Assembly (NCBI RefSeq): GCF_039537505.1
Contig: NZ_BAABAQ010000018.1
Coordinates: forward strand, 62,001-126,000
DNA from: Streptosporangium oxazolinicum
GTDB taxonomy: Bacteria > Actinomycetota > Actinomycetes > Streptosporangiales > Streptosporangiaceae
Direction of reading: 5' to 3'
Length of the DNA stretch: 64,000 bases
This document shows, one piece after another, positions 42,035 to 50,082 of this stretch. Every line of letters starts with the position of its first letter. The first letter of the stretch is position 1. Position numbers and translations under genes: made by a program. The notes beneath the pieces were generated by a model. The model ran no database searches and was not told the DNA's origin. It saw only the letters and a program-made list of their open reading frames with translations.

Positions 42035-43035
42035 TAGTGACCCCGGTCGGGGCGCTGCCCGAAGGTCTGACCGGCCGCCGCGGCGAGGCGGAGGTACGCG
42101 CCCCGGGTGGTGGGCCGGAGGCGGACCAGGTCCACCTCGGCGCCCTCCTTGAGGTGCGGGTCGTAGGGGATGCGGATCACCGCGCGGCAGCGGGAGGTGA
42201 AGTGGCGCTCCAGCAGGTCCAGGTCCACGTCGGTCTTGGGTTCCACGGCGTTCAGCACGACGATGGCGTTCTTGACGAGGTCGGCGTGGCCGTGGGCGGT
42301 CAGCCAGTCCAGCGTCGCGGCGGCCGAACTCGCCCCGTCCACCGCGACCAGGCTGACCAGCACGATCTGGTCGGCCAGCTCCAGCGTCGCGCCCATCGCA
42401 CCGTGGAGCAGGCCGGTCCCGCAGTCGGTGATGCAGATGGAGTAGTAGCGCTCGATGAGCCCGGCGACCGTGCGGTAGTCCTCGGCGTTGAACGCCTCGC
42501 TCACCGCCGGGTCGGTGTCGGAGGCGAGGACCTCCAGCCGGGCGGGCGACTGGGAGGTGAAGGCGCGCGCGTCGGCGTAGCGCAGGATGTGGGGGGCCTC
42601 GGCGAGCATGGTACGGATGGTCGCGGCCGTCTCGGACTTGACCTTGATGCCGAGGGTCCCGCGGTCGGGGTTGGCGTCGATCGCGATCACCCGGTCACCG
42701 CGCAGGGAGGCCAGCGTGTTGCCGAGGGCGACGGTCGTCGTGGTCTTGCCGACCCCGCCCTTGAGGCTCATGACCGCGATCCGGTGGTGCCCGCTCGCGA
42801 CGGGGGTCTGGGCCTGCGCCATCAGCGTGCGCCGTTCCAGCTCCGCCGCCGACTCCGCGGGGATAATGCGCTTGCCGGAGAGCTGCCAGACGAGACGGCG
42901 CCACCCCCCGGCGGGTTCCGGGCGGCGGTTGGTGAGCAGGTGTTCCGCGGTGAGCGGGACCGTTTCGTGGAACTGTTCGGGTGGGGTCGGCGGAGTGGGC
43001 GGTGATGCGTGGATGTGGGGAGAGGTATCCGTCAC
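42034..43035 (-). CDS. MinD/ParA-type ATPase
   Basis: A 333-residue protein. A Pro-rich head (1-85) precedes a MinD-like ATPase whose deviant Walker A is LKGGVGKTTT (91-100). VIAIDANPDRGTLG follows with the switch Asp, and ITDCGTGLLHGA near 200 is Walker B-like. No C-terminal amphipathic helix is obvious. Such ATPases position complexes at the membrane or drive ESX and pilus assembly. Pro-rich heads are also seen in ESX-linked MinD proteins (EspI type). GTG 43035 has AAAGGA upstream. The frame open to 43275 is a shadow. It sits immediately before the membrane-anchored sigma-like gene. Confidence 0.82.
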   Translation of the reverse strand: MTDTSPHIHASPPTPPTPPEQFHETVPLTAEHLLTNRRPEPAGGWRRLVWQLSGKRIIPAESAAELERRTLMAQAQTPVASGHHRIAVMSLKGGVGKTTTTVALGNTLASLRGDRVIAIDANPDRGTLGIKVKSETAATIRTMLAEAPHILRYADARAFTSQSPARLEVLASDTDPAVSEAFNAEDYRTVAGLIERYYSICITDCGTGLLHGAMGATLELADQIVLVSLVAVDGASSAAATLDWLTAHGHADLVKNAIVVLNAVEPKTDVDLDLLERHFTSRCRAVIRIPYDPHLKEGAEVDLVRLRPTTRGAYLRLAAAAGQTFGQRPDRGH

Positions 43036-43079
43036 TGCCGTGGTCCTTTCTCGAAAAGTGATCTTGGGGGATGGGGTCG

Positions 43080-45074
43080 TCAGCAGGTCCGCCAGCGCAC
43101 CGTCGTACCGATCGAGTCGTCGAGGCCGTGGACGGTCATCGGGGCGGTGACCGAGGCGGGGGCGCCGCACCAGTTGCGGACCCGGTGGGCACGCAGGTTG
43201 ATCACCTGGGTGACCCCTTCGCGCAGCGTGCCGCTGGAAGGGCTCACGGCCAGGCCGGGAGCCGATATCCGCCACTTCAACGGCTCTCCCGAGATGGTGA
43301 GGACCATGCTGCCCAGGCCGAACTCGTCCAGCGTCACCACGGGCGGGACCCGCAGGCGGGAGGCGAGCCCGTCCTGCCGCGCCGGCGCGCCGGCGGCGGA
43401 GGGCGGGGGCTGGGTGGCCTGGCTGGTGGACGCCTGCAGCGACCTCGCGGGCTCCTCGGGCTCGATCGCGGGACCGAGGAGGTTCATGCCGGTCAGGGTG
43501 CCCGCCGCGCCCGCCACGACGATGATGACGACCTTGATCGTCGTGTTCCTGATCCGGGCGCCCGCCCAGCTGAGCGCCTCCAGCACGCGGATCCCCATCT
43601 CGATCCGCTCCTCGTCGGGGCGGTCGTCGGGTTCGGTGTGGAAGCGCAGCGCGGGAATCTGGGCGTCGTCGTGTATCCCGGTGTCGCGTACTCCGGTCTT
43701 ACGTACTCCGGTGTCGCGTATCCCGGTCTCGCGTGCTCCGGTCTCTCGTACTCCGGTGTCGCGCATCTCGACGGACGCCTGCCCGGCGATGACGACGGGC
43801 TCGGCCTTGACGACCGGTTTGGGAGCGGGCGGCTCCTGCCTGGGGATGGTGCCGGTGAGCTCCTCGCTCTGGGCGAGGACCTCGCGCGCCCACGCCTGGG
43901 TGAGCAGGGCGTCGTAGAGCGGGGTGTCGTGTCCGGGTACGGGTGGCGCGGACGGCGGGCGGGACGGCCGGGTCCTGCGGGGCGGCAGGGCGGGCAACGG
44001 GGGCAGGCCCGAGGGGTTGGCGGGATCGGAGGAGCCCGCCGAGGGCCTGTCCCCCGGCGCCGTACTCGACGGTGTCGCGGCCGGTGGCTTCGCGGGAGCC
44101 TTCGACGCCACCGGCGGGTAGGGAGGCGTGCCGACCCTGGGCGAGGGCGGCGCCGCGGCCGGCTGTGCCGGGGAGACGGGCGGTGTTGAGGACCGGTGTA
44201 CGGGTGGGGCGGGGGTCCGGCCCCCGGACGGAGGGGCGGGCAGGACGGGGGACCCGCCACGGGCCGGGCGCGCGGGCGGGATCACCTCGGGGGCCGCCTC
44301 CGCGGCCGCCTCGCGGGCGACCTCGGGAGGCAGCGAATCCGTGAGCCGCTGCCGTTCCTCGGCGGAGAGCGACGCGACCGGGGGATGGGAGATCATCTGC
44401 GGCACCGTGTAGCGGATGTTGATCGGCCGCGTGCACACGGAACACCTGATCATGTGAGAGAGCAGGCTCGCACGGGCGTCCCCCTGGTCGGCCGGAGCGG
44501 ACGCCGCCCGCCCGCCGGCCAGGCCCTCGGGGAGGACGCCGGGGAAGACGGCCTCCACCAGCGGGGCGAGCTCGGGACAGGTACGCCGCCCGTGGGCGAG
44601 CGCGTCCAGCCCGCTCACCAGGGTCTCGATCAGGTCCTGGGTACGGGTGGCGAGCCTGGCGACCTCTTCGACGGGCATCGCCAGCACGTGGGAGAGATCC
44701 TCCATGCCGAGCGCGTGGCGGTACGTCAACCTGAGCGTCTCCGTGCCCAGGGGGTCGACGATCGTCCACACCCGCTCGATCAGCGAGGCCTCGGGCATGC
44801 CGGGCCCGGAACCCGGCACGTACCGCTCCCGGTACCCCGGAGAGGTGCGGCAGTCACGTCGCAGTGCGGCCAGCAGTCGTCCCCGGGCCGTGACGCCCCC
44901 GGGAGCGTCCTCGACCCGGCCGGCCGCCAGCGCGGAGACGACCGCCGCGTGCGCCCGGCCGGGTTCGAGGTGGGAGACGGCGTAGTCCATCAGGTGCGCG
45001 CCATGCTCGCGCACCCAGGCCGCCCCCTGGCCGGGGCCGGGCGTGAGACGCCCGGTTCCGGTGGGTCCGCTCAT
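43080..45074 (-). CDS. Membrane-tethered sigma-70-like/anti-sigma/BACON fusion protein
   Basis: A 664-residue chimera. Residues 18-75 resemble sigma region 2, and 97-152 region 4 (RLTYRHALGMEDLSHVLAMP, a helix-turn-helix pattern). H207-x3-C211-x2-C214 is the zinc anti-sigma (ZAS) signature. A 220-residue Pro-rich linker and six pentapeptide repeats (RDTGV-like, 438-467) lead to one helix (512-532). The outside part ends in a beta-sandwich resembling BACON (575-664) with two Cys. Cytoplasm to exterior signalling is the simplest reading: regulated sigma-like activity held at the membrane. Whether it binds RNA polymerase is unproven. It overlaps the next upstream gene by 4 bp (ATGA). Confidence 0.7.
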   Translation of the reverse strand: MSGPTGTGRLTPGPGQGAAWVREHGAHLMDYAVSHLEPGRAHAAVVSALAAGRVEDAPGGVTARGRLLAALRRDCRTSPGYRERYVPGSGPGMPEASLIERVWTIVDPLGTETLRLTYRHALGMEDLSHVLAMPVEEVARLATRTQDLIETLVSGLDALAHGRRTCPELAPLVEAVFPGVLPEGLAGGRAASAPADQGDARASLLSHMIRCSVCTRPINIRYTVPQMISHPPVASLSAEERQRLTDSLPPEVAREAAAEAAPEVIPPARPARGGSPVLPAPPSGGRTPAPPVHRSSTPPVSPAQPAAAPPSPRVGTPPYPPVASKAPAKPPAATPSSTAPGDRPSAGSSDPANPSGLPPLPALPPRRTRPSRPPSAPPVPGHDTPLYDALLTQAWAREVLAQSEELTGTIPRQEPPAPKPVVKAEPVVIAGQASVEMRDTGVRETGARETGIRDTGVRKTGVRDTGIHDDAQIPALRFHTEPDDRPDEERIEMGIRVLEALSWAGARIRNTTIKVVIIVVAGAAGTLTGMNLLGPAIEPEEPARSLQASTSQATQPPPSAAGAPARQDGLASRLRVPPVVTLDEFGLGSMVLTISGEPLKWRISAPGLAVSPSSGTLREGVTQVINLRAHRVRNWCGAPASVTAPMTVHGLDDSIGTTVRWRTC
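43676..43765 (-). repeat. Six tandem 15-bp repeats in the sigma-like fusion gene
   Basis: In-frame units encode RDTGV, RETGA, RETGI, RDTGV, RKTGV and RDTGI between the Pro-rich linker and the membrane helix. They may be a flexible spacer whose length can change by slippage. Confidence 0.65.
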
Positions 45075-47269
45075 CGGCCGTCGTACTCGACCGAGTCCGG
45101 ATCGACCAGGCCTTGGTCGGTACGGCCCTGGTCGGACTGGAAGGGAGCGGTGTTCTCACCCGGCCACTGCTCGGGGACGCCGTCCCCGCTGTCTCCGGGA
45201 TCTCTGGGGGCCACCGCGTCCTCGGGGCCCGGCTGCTGCTGGGCGGGGTTCAGCCCACCCGTGTCCGGCTGCCAGGGCTCCTCCTGGCCGGGGACGCCCT
45301 GCCGCTGGTCCGGCTGTCCCTGGTCGGACTGCCGCTGGTCGGGCTGTCCCTGGTCGGGCTGCGGGAGGGTGCTCTCGCTGGGGATCGGACTGGGAAGCGG
45401 GACGGGAGGGGGATCGGTCACCACGAGCTCCAGGTTCCGCTGGGGCAGTCCGGTGAACTTGGTCCAGTTGCTGATCTGACCGGGCGCGGGCTCCGCGTAG
45501 AGCCAGCGGATGAAGGCGGGCCACAGGCACGAGTCACGGGGAATCATCGCCTGGCCGCCCTGGGACGGGCTCGGCCCACGGGTCGCGCTGAGCGCCTGGA
45601 TCTCCTCGGTGGTGTAGTTACGGCACGGCGGGGTGCCCGGCGGGGCGATGTTGAGGTCCCACACGCCGTTCTCGTCCGTGTAGCGCATGCCCCTGTCCAG
45701 CCCGAGGGCCTCGTAGGCGCGCCGCAGGAGCTCGGGGTTCTCGAAGACCGGCAGCGAGACACCACCGTCCGGGCCGCCGCCGGGAAGCTGCGGGGTGGCC
45801 GGCATGAGCACGGTCCCGTCGGGACCCTGCGACGCGTTCTCACCGGGGCCGACGGAGGGCCGAGGCTGTACGGGCTGGGAGGGAAGGCTCCGCGACGGGC
45901 TCGGCGCCTGGGTGCGCTTGTGGCCACCGGACGGCTGGACCGGCCCCGGGTTGCCGTTGCGCGCGGTCGGCGGCGTCGAGGGTGCGCCCGGGTCGCCGGT
46001 CGGCCTGGTCTCGGGAGGCGCGGTGGGGAGGGTGATCTCGCCCGAGGGCACGATCGGCCGGCCGTTGCCCGACCGGACCGCCGGCCTCAGGGTGCCCGTC
46101 GGCCGGGGGTTCCTGGCGGTGTCCCCGGGCTGCGGGGGCCGGACGTCACCGGTGGGCCGGGGCTGCTGCTGCCCGTTGCCCCCGGTGGGCTGGACCTGCG
46201 GGGGCTTGAGGCCGCCGGTGGGCTGGGGCTGCTGCCCGTTCCTGTTCCTGTTCTGGTCGGGAGGCTGCTGCCCGTTCCTGTTCCTGTCCCCGTTGGGGGG
46301 CTGCTGCCGGTTCCAGTCTCTGTTCCCGTCGGGGGGCTGCTGCCCGTTCCTGTTTCCCTCGGGAGGTCGCTGTCCGTTCCTGTCCCCGTTGGGAGGCTGC
46401 TGCCCGTTCCCGCCCGTGGGCTGGGGCTGGGGCTGCCTGTCGCCGTTGGTCGCCGGGGGCTGCGACCGTCCGTTCCCTCCGCCGGGCTGGGGCTGCGACG
46501 GCCGCGAGGGGTCCGAGGACCTCGTCCCGCCGGCCTCGGGAGCCGGCTTCGGCGGCGCGACAATCTCGATCTTCTTCTCCGCGGGGCGCTCGATGACGCT
46601 GCCGCTCTCGTTCTCGCTCTCCGAGACGTTGCCGCTGATCTTCTTCGTCGGGGTCGGCGGGGGCGGAGGCGGCGGGGCCGGAGGCTGCACCGGCTGGTTG
46701 TTCACCGGCGGGGGCTGGGCGGGAGGCTGCACCGGCGCGGGGTTGGGGGCGGGCTGGACCGGCGCGGGGTTGGGAGCGGGCCGGGCGGGCGGGTCGGCCT
46801 TCTTGGTCGCCGTGGGCTTCGGCGCGGTCGTCTTGGGAGCCGACGGCGGGGTCGGCGTGCTCTTGGGGTTTCCCGGCCGCTGGACCGCCGCGGCGGCCAC
46901 GCCGAGGACGGGAAGGGCGACACACCCCTCGGCGGCACCCCCGATCGCGTGCCCGTCGGTGGTGGTGGTCAGGCAGACCCGCTGGTCCCCGGCGGCGGCG
47001 GCCGGTTTGGCGCCGTCCGCGATCGTGCTGCCCGCGTCGGCGCCGGACAGCGGAAGCGGCTGGTCACCGCCGGGTGCCGCGCTCGACGACCAGGCTCCCG
47101 CCTGGTCGTCGAGGAGGTACGTTCCCGCGGCCAGTCGCATCACCTGCCCCTCGCCGGGGTCGGGGCGCATGGCGATGACGGTTCCCAGCCCGGCGCCGGC
47201 GCCGAAGACGCCGATCGCGACACTCGCAGTGATCACCGTCGCGCGCGATGGCTTACGTGAGGGTGTCAT
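45071..47269 (-). CDS. Membrane-anchored Pro/Gln-rich protein
   Basis: A 732-residue protein: helix at residues 11-34, an extracytoplasmic segment with two Cys (VCLTT, GCVALP), a long low-complexity region of Pro, Gln, Asn and Gly (GNGQQPP- and DRNRNG-like units, about 150-430), and a C-terminal 200 residues with NPELLRRAYEALGLD, a C..NYT segment and DSCLWPAFIRWLY. The tail ends in QPDQ repeats. The globular part has no family I know. ATG 47269 has AAAGGA upstream; the frame to 47332 is a shadow. The ATGA overlap with the sigma-like gene indicates coupled expression. Confidence 0.75.
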   Translation of the reverse strand: MTPSRKPSRATVITASVAIGVFGAGAGLGTVIAMRPDPGEGQVMRLAAGTYLLDDQAGAWSSSAAPGGDQPLPLSGADAGSTIADGAKPAAAAGDQRVCLTTTTDGHAIGGAAEGCVALPVLGVAAAAVQRPGNPKSTPTPPSAPKTTAPKPTATKKADPPARPAPNPAPVQPAPNPAPVQPPAQPPPVNNQPVQPPAPPPPPPPTPTKKISGNVSESENESGSVIERPAEKKIEIVAPPKPAPEAGGTRSSDPSRPSQPQPGGGNGRSQPPATNGDRQPQPQPTGGNGQQPPNGDRNGQRPPEGNRNGQQPPDGNRDWNRQQPPNGDRNRNGQQPPDQNRNRNGQQPQPTGGLKPPQVQPTGGNGQQQPRPTGDVRPPQPGDTARNPRPTGTLRPAVRSGNGRPIVPSGEITLPTAPPETRPTGDPGAPSTPPTARNGNPGPVQPSGGHKRTQAPSPSRSLPSQPVQPRPSVGPGENASQGPDGTVLMPATPQLPGGGPDGGVSLPVFENPELLRRAYEALGLDRGMRYTDENGVWDLNIAPPGTPPCRNYTTEEIQALSATRGPSPSQGGQAMIPRDSCLWPAFIRWLYAEPAPGQISNWTKFTGLPQRNLELVVTDPPPVPLPSPIPSESTLPQPDQGQPDQRQSDQGQPDQRQGVPGQEEPWQPDTGGLNPAQQQPGPEDAVAPRDPGDSGDGVPEQWPGENTAPFQSDQGRTDQGLVDPDSVEYDGR

Positions 47270-47298
47270 TGAATGGTCCTTTTCTTCAGGTGAAAACG

Positions 47299-48621
47299 TC
47301 AGTCGCCGCGGCTCTCCAGGACGTCGCTCCACTCGCCCAGCACGCGAGCGGGCTCGTTCGAGCCGGCGGGGGGGATGTGTGTCACATACATGCGTCCGTA
47401 CGTGGCGCTCACCGAGCGGGCGAAGGACTTGTTGCGGGTACGGACGGCGGCCGAGCCCTTCAGCTTGACCTTCGCCCCTTCCCGCACCGCCTCGCGGAGC
47501 TCGGTGGATCGGGCTCCATACCAGACCAGGGCGCCCCCGTCACTGGTCCTGAGTGCGCGTACCGGTCCCTCAAGCCGGTACGACAGCGTGAGCCTCCAGT
47601 CGGCCTGGTCCAGCCGGGCGCGCTCCTGCTGCCAGAACAGCGCGGCCTCACTGGTCCACGGGCCCTCGTCGAACCGCGGGTCGATCTCGGCGTTCTCCAG
47701 GCTCGTCAGGTGCGCGCGGGCGATCTGCCGAGGGGTCGCGCTCAGCCCGGTGGCGTTCTCCGGGAGGCTCGCGGCATACCCCTCGCCGTCGGTGGCTATC
47801 TTGGGGAACCGCGCCGGGGTGGCGCGCGTGTCGGCGGCCGAGGCGACGAGCCGCCAGCCGCCGGGTGCCGAGCTCATCACGTCGACGATCCGGGCGACGC
47901 CGGGCTCGTACGAGACCGCGACGAACCAGTCGGCGGTGCCCTCCACGTGGCGCGGGATCCACACCTGGGGGTTGGGCCATATCCCCGTCGCCAGTGAGGT
48001 CCCCTGCATCTCGGCGGTCTTGAAGCCCGCCCGCGTCATCTCCAGCGCGAGCCCGTGCTCCAGCTTCGCCATGGCCGCCTGGTCCTTCCTGGCCTGGGCC
48101 ACCGACAGCCCTCGCTGGTAGCGGCCGTGGATGCCGTACGCCTCCTTGGCGGTGAGCTGGGGCGAGCGGGACCCGGCCGGTGGGTCGGCGGGTGGCGGGT
48201 TGGCGGGCGGCGGGGTGGTCCTGGTCTCGGTCCGTGGCCGCTCCGTGGGAGTGGTCTCGGGGCGGGGGGACCTGCCCGTGCCGCTTCGGGTGGGTTTCGG
48301 GGTCGGTGTGGGGGTGGAACGGGAGGAGGTCGGCGTCGGTGAGGGCGAGGAGGTGGCCCTCTCCCAGCCGGTGTCCGAGGGGTCGGGAGTGGGGTTCGCC
48401 GCCAGGGACGAACCGGAGGGCGCTCTGGTCGCGAGCCAGAACGCGGCCACGGCGATGATCGCTAAAACCACCGTGAACAGAATAACCTTCCGCCAATCGA
48501 ATGACAGGAGGCGTTCGGGATGCCAGTCGGATGCGTGTTCGGAATCGTGCCTAGAGGAACCACTGCCACGGCCAGAGGACCCATCCTGTCCATCTGGGAA
48601 ATCTGATGCACGCCATGACAT
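47299..48621 (-). CDS. Membrane-anchored protein with extracytoplasmic domain
   Basis: A 440-residue protein: cytoplasmic head (1-43) with DWRKVILFT just before a helix (45-64), a Ser/Thr/Pro linker (75-155), then an extracytoplasmic domain of about 280 residues. The latter contains RYQRGLSVAQARKD, NPQVWIPRHVEGTADWFVAV, and a distal segment RTRNKSFARSVSATYGRMYVT. It resembles actinobacterial extracytoplasmic domains of unknown role. It is the first gene of the leftward set; the AT-rich region 48600-48730 upstream is the likely promoter. The stop is 30 bp before the start of the Pro/Gln-rich protein gene. Confidence 0.7.
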   Translation of the reverse strand: MSWRASDFPDGQDGSSGRGSGSSRHDSEHASDWHPERLLSFDWRKVILFTVVLAIIAVAAFWLATRAPSGSSLAANPTPDPSDTGWERATSSPSPTPTSSRSTPTPTPKPTRSGTGRSPRPETTPTERPRTETRTTPPPANPPPADPPAGSRSPQLTAKEAYGIHGRYQRGLSVAQARKDQAAMAKLEHGLALEMTRAGFKTAEMQGTSLATGIWPNPQVWIPRHVEGTADWFVAVSYEPGVARIVDVMSSAPGGWRLVASAADTRATPARFPKIATDGEGYAASLPENATGLSATPRQIARAHLTSLENAEIDPRFDEGPWTSEAALFWQQERARLDQADWRLTLSYRLEGPVRALRTSDGGALVWYGARSTELREAVREGAKVKLKGSAAVRTRNKSFARSVSATYGRMYVTHIPPAGSNEPARVLGEWSDVLESRGD

Positions 48622-49300
48622 AGGTCCAAATATTAGACTGACCGTGATCTATTTGGAAGGTAAAGGGCCCAGTAATTGCCACTTATGGTTATCGAATTAT
48701 AAATAACACCTAAGTAGATATATGGTCCGTCCGAAACGGGGAACGCCCCCACCTGCTGCCCTCCTGTGGGTGGACCGTGCCACGAGTTCTCTAGAGATCT
48801 CCGGCCATCCCGAGGTTTCGGATGATCCTTCACGTTTCTTGTTGAACTGCCATTTCCCTGGCGCAGGCCGGTCGTTCGTCTCCCGTTGGGCTTTCCGGCG
48901 GGAGTCGGTGCTCTCGTCCGCGTACGGACGATCACGCACCCGTTTCCCACTCCGGATTGGCGCAAGCCGTCATAGCAACTTGATATGTATGCGTTTCCTC
49001 TGTTTGCTCGTTCGGGCTCCCGGCCCGTGTTCGGCTAATTGGAACCCCCACTTTTCCAGGGGCGCGCGGACGGTGGCCCTCCGCCCCCGGGCGCCCGCCG
49101 GACGGGGCGCGCGGGCGCGCGATCGGCCGGCCGGGAGGCGGTGCCGCGCCCCCTCGCCGGACGCCCCGCCCGCCTCGCCTGCCCTGCTCGCCCTGCTCGC
49201 CCCGCCCGTTTCGCGTGCCTCGTTCGCCTCGCTCGCCTCGGTCGGCGTGTGACGCTCACGACCGAGGCGATCCCCGCTCCGCTCTCGTGGGGGCCGGGGA
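48622..49300. other. Intergenic region, AT-rich then low-complexity
   Basis: The first 110 bp (48622-48730) are AT-rich, with several ATTTA/TATAAAT-like strings and probably hold the promoter of the leftward gene set. From 49080 the DNA is a GC-rich run of CTCGCC-like units. Frames here show no codon bias, and I see no RNA gene. Confidence 0.5.
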
Positions 49301-49531
49301 TCAGCGGCGGGTGGCGCCGCCCGCGCCGAAGCCCGTCTCGTGGTTCCACAGGTGGGTGCATCCCGGGCACTGCAGGTGCAGCAGGCTCCCGGTGGTGCCG
49401 AGGAGATAGCGCCAGTGCTCCCCGCAGTTGCGCCCGCCGAGGCAGTCGCCACAGTCGCGGTGGTCCCGGCAGGCGGGGCAGGGCACCCACGCCCTGCGCC
49501 CGAGGTCGGCGTGCGGGTCAATCGGCAGCAC
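49301..49531 (-). CDS. Small Cys-rich zinc-ribbon-like protein
   Basis: A 76-residue protein with CPACRDHRDCGDC, RNCGEH and CPGCTHLW, i.e. eight Cys/His ligands that could hold two zinc ions. The start is GTG 49531, inside the end of the DUF6400 gene (14 bp overlap), so it is translationally coupled. The frame is open further upstream but is shadow. Function unknown; perhaps a DNA/RNA-binding partner of the DUF6400 protein. Confidence 0.6.
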   Translation of the reverse strand: MLPIDPHADLGRRAWVPCPACRDHRDCGDCLGGRNCGEHWRYLLGTTGSLLHLQCPGCTHLWNHETGFGAGGATRR

Positions 49532-49766
49532 GGCCGTGCCCTCTCCGGGGGAGTACGCCGGCGGCCACGAGCATGTCGTAGGTCTCCCGCTGCCGCTCGT
49601 CGAGGTCGGAGTAGAGGAGGTCGTACGCCTCCTCCTCGGCCCGCATCGCCGCCACCGGGTCCCAGCCGGGCTCCAGCGCCGCCATGACCGCGGCGCGGCG
49701 GCGAGTCTCCTCAAGGGTGAGGTCGATCTCGAAATCGGTGTGCGGGGTGGTGCTTTCCTGGCTCAT
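49518..49766 (-). CDS. DUF6400 family protein
   Basis: An 82-residue acidic helical protein recognised by DFEIDLTLEETRRRA and DPVAAMRAEEEAYDLLYSDLDERQR. DUF6400 proteins are found in streptomycetes and relatives; their role is unknown. The ATG overlaps nothing, and an AT-rich region follows upstream (49900-49970), which probably contains the promoter. The pair with the zinc-ribbon gene (overlap 14 bp) appears as one operon. Confidence 0.75.
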   Translation of the reverse strand: MSQESTTPHTDFEIDLTLEETRRRAAVMAALEPGWDPVAAMRAEEEAYDLLYSDLDERQRETYDMLVAAGVLPRRGHGRAAD

Positions 49767-50082
49767 CGCATGACTTCCCGGTCGGCCGCGAGCGTGTCGG
49801 AGAGGTGGTCGGGGGCGTTAGGACGGCACCGGGGAGGGACGCGGGTCCGCCCGGACCACTCTTCGCGATCGGCCGCACGCGCCTCGGGGGAGCTACCCCG
49901 GAGAGAAATATTTGTCCGTTATATACCTTTAAATGCACTAAAGTCACTTTGTCAGTGTCTCTGTGTGACGCGTGTTACAACCGACCGGCGCCGGAAGCCG
50001 GGCGACGTCCACCTGAGGGCACCTAAGGGGCGGTACGGCGTGGTATCCGCGGCGCGGGTGATTTCCGCCTGACAATCTAGGT
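49767..50082. other. Intergenic region between DUF6400 and PL8 genes
   Basis: Divergent promoter region, AT-rich at 49908-49955 (GAAATATTTG and TTATATACC strings) and without an open frame of coding character. Confidence 0.45.

Noticed and set aside
43080..45074. Calling the gene a functional ECF sigma factor
   Set aside because: The sigma-like parts are recognisable, but the linker, ZAS motif and membrane helix leave the activity undecided.
44196..47260. Several long plus-strand frames (44196-45479, 45113-47260)
   Set aside because: Antisense to the Pro/Gln-rich and sigma-like genes and composed of Gly/Arg/Val shadow sequence.
48722..49252. 176-residue plus-strand frame in the intergenic region
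   Set aside because: Third-position GC is near background and the second half is a low-complexity run; no ribosome site.
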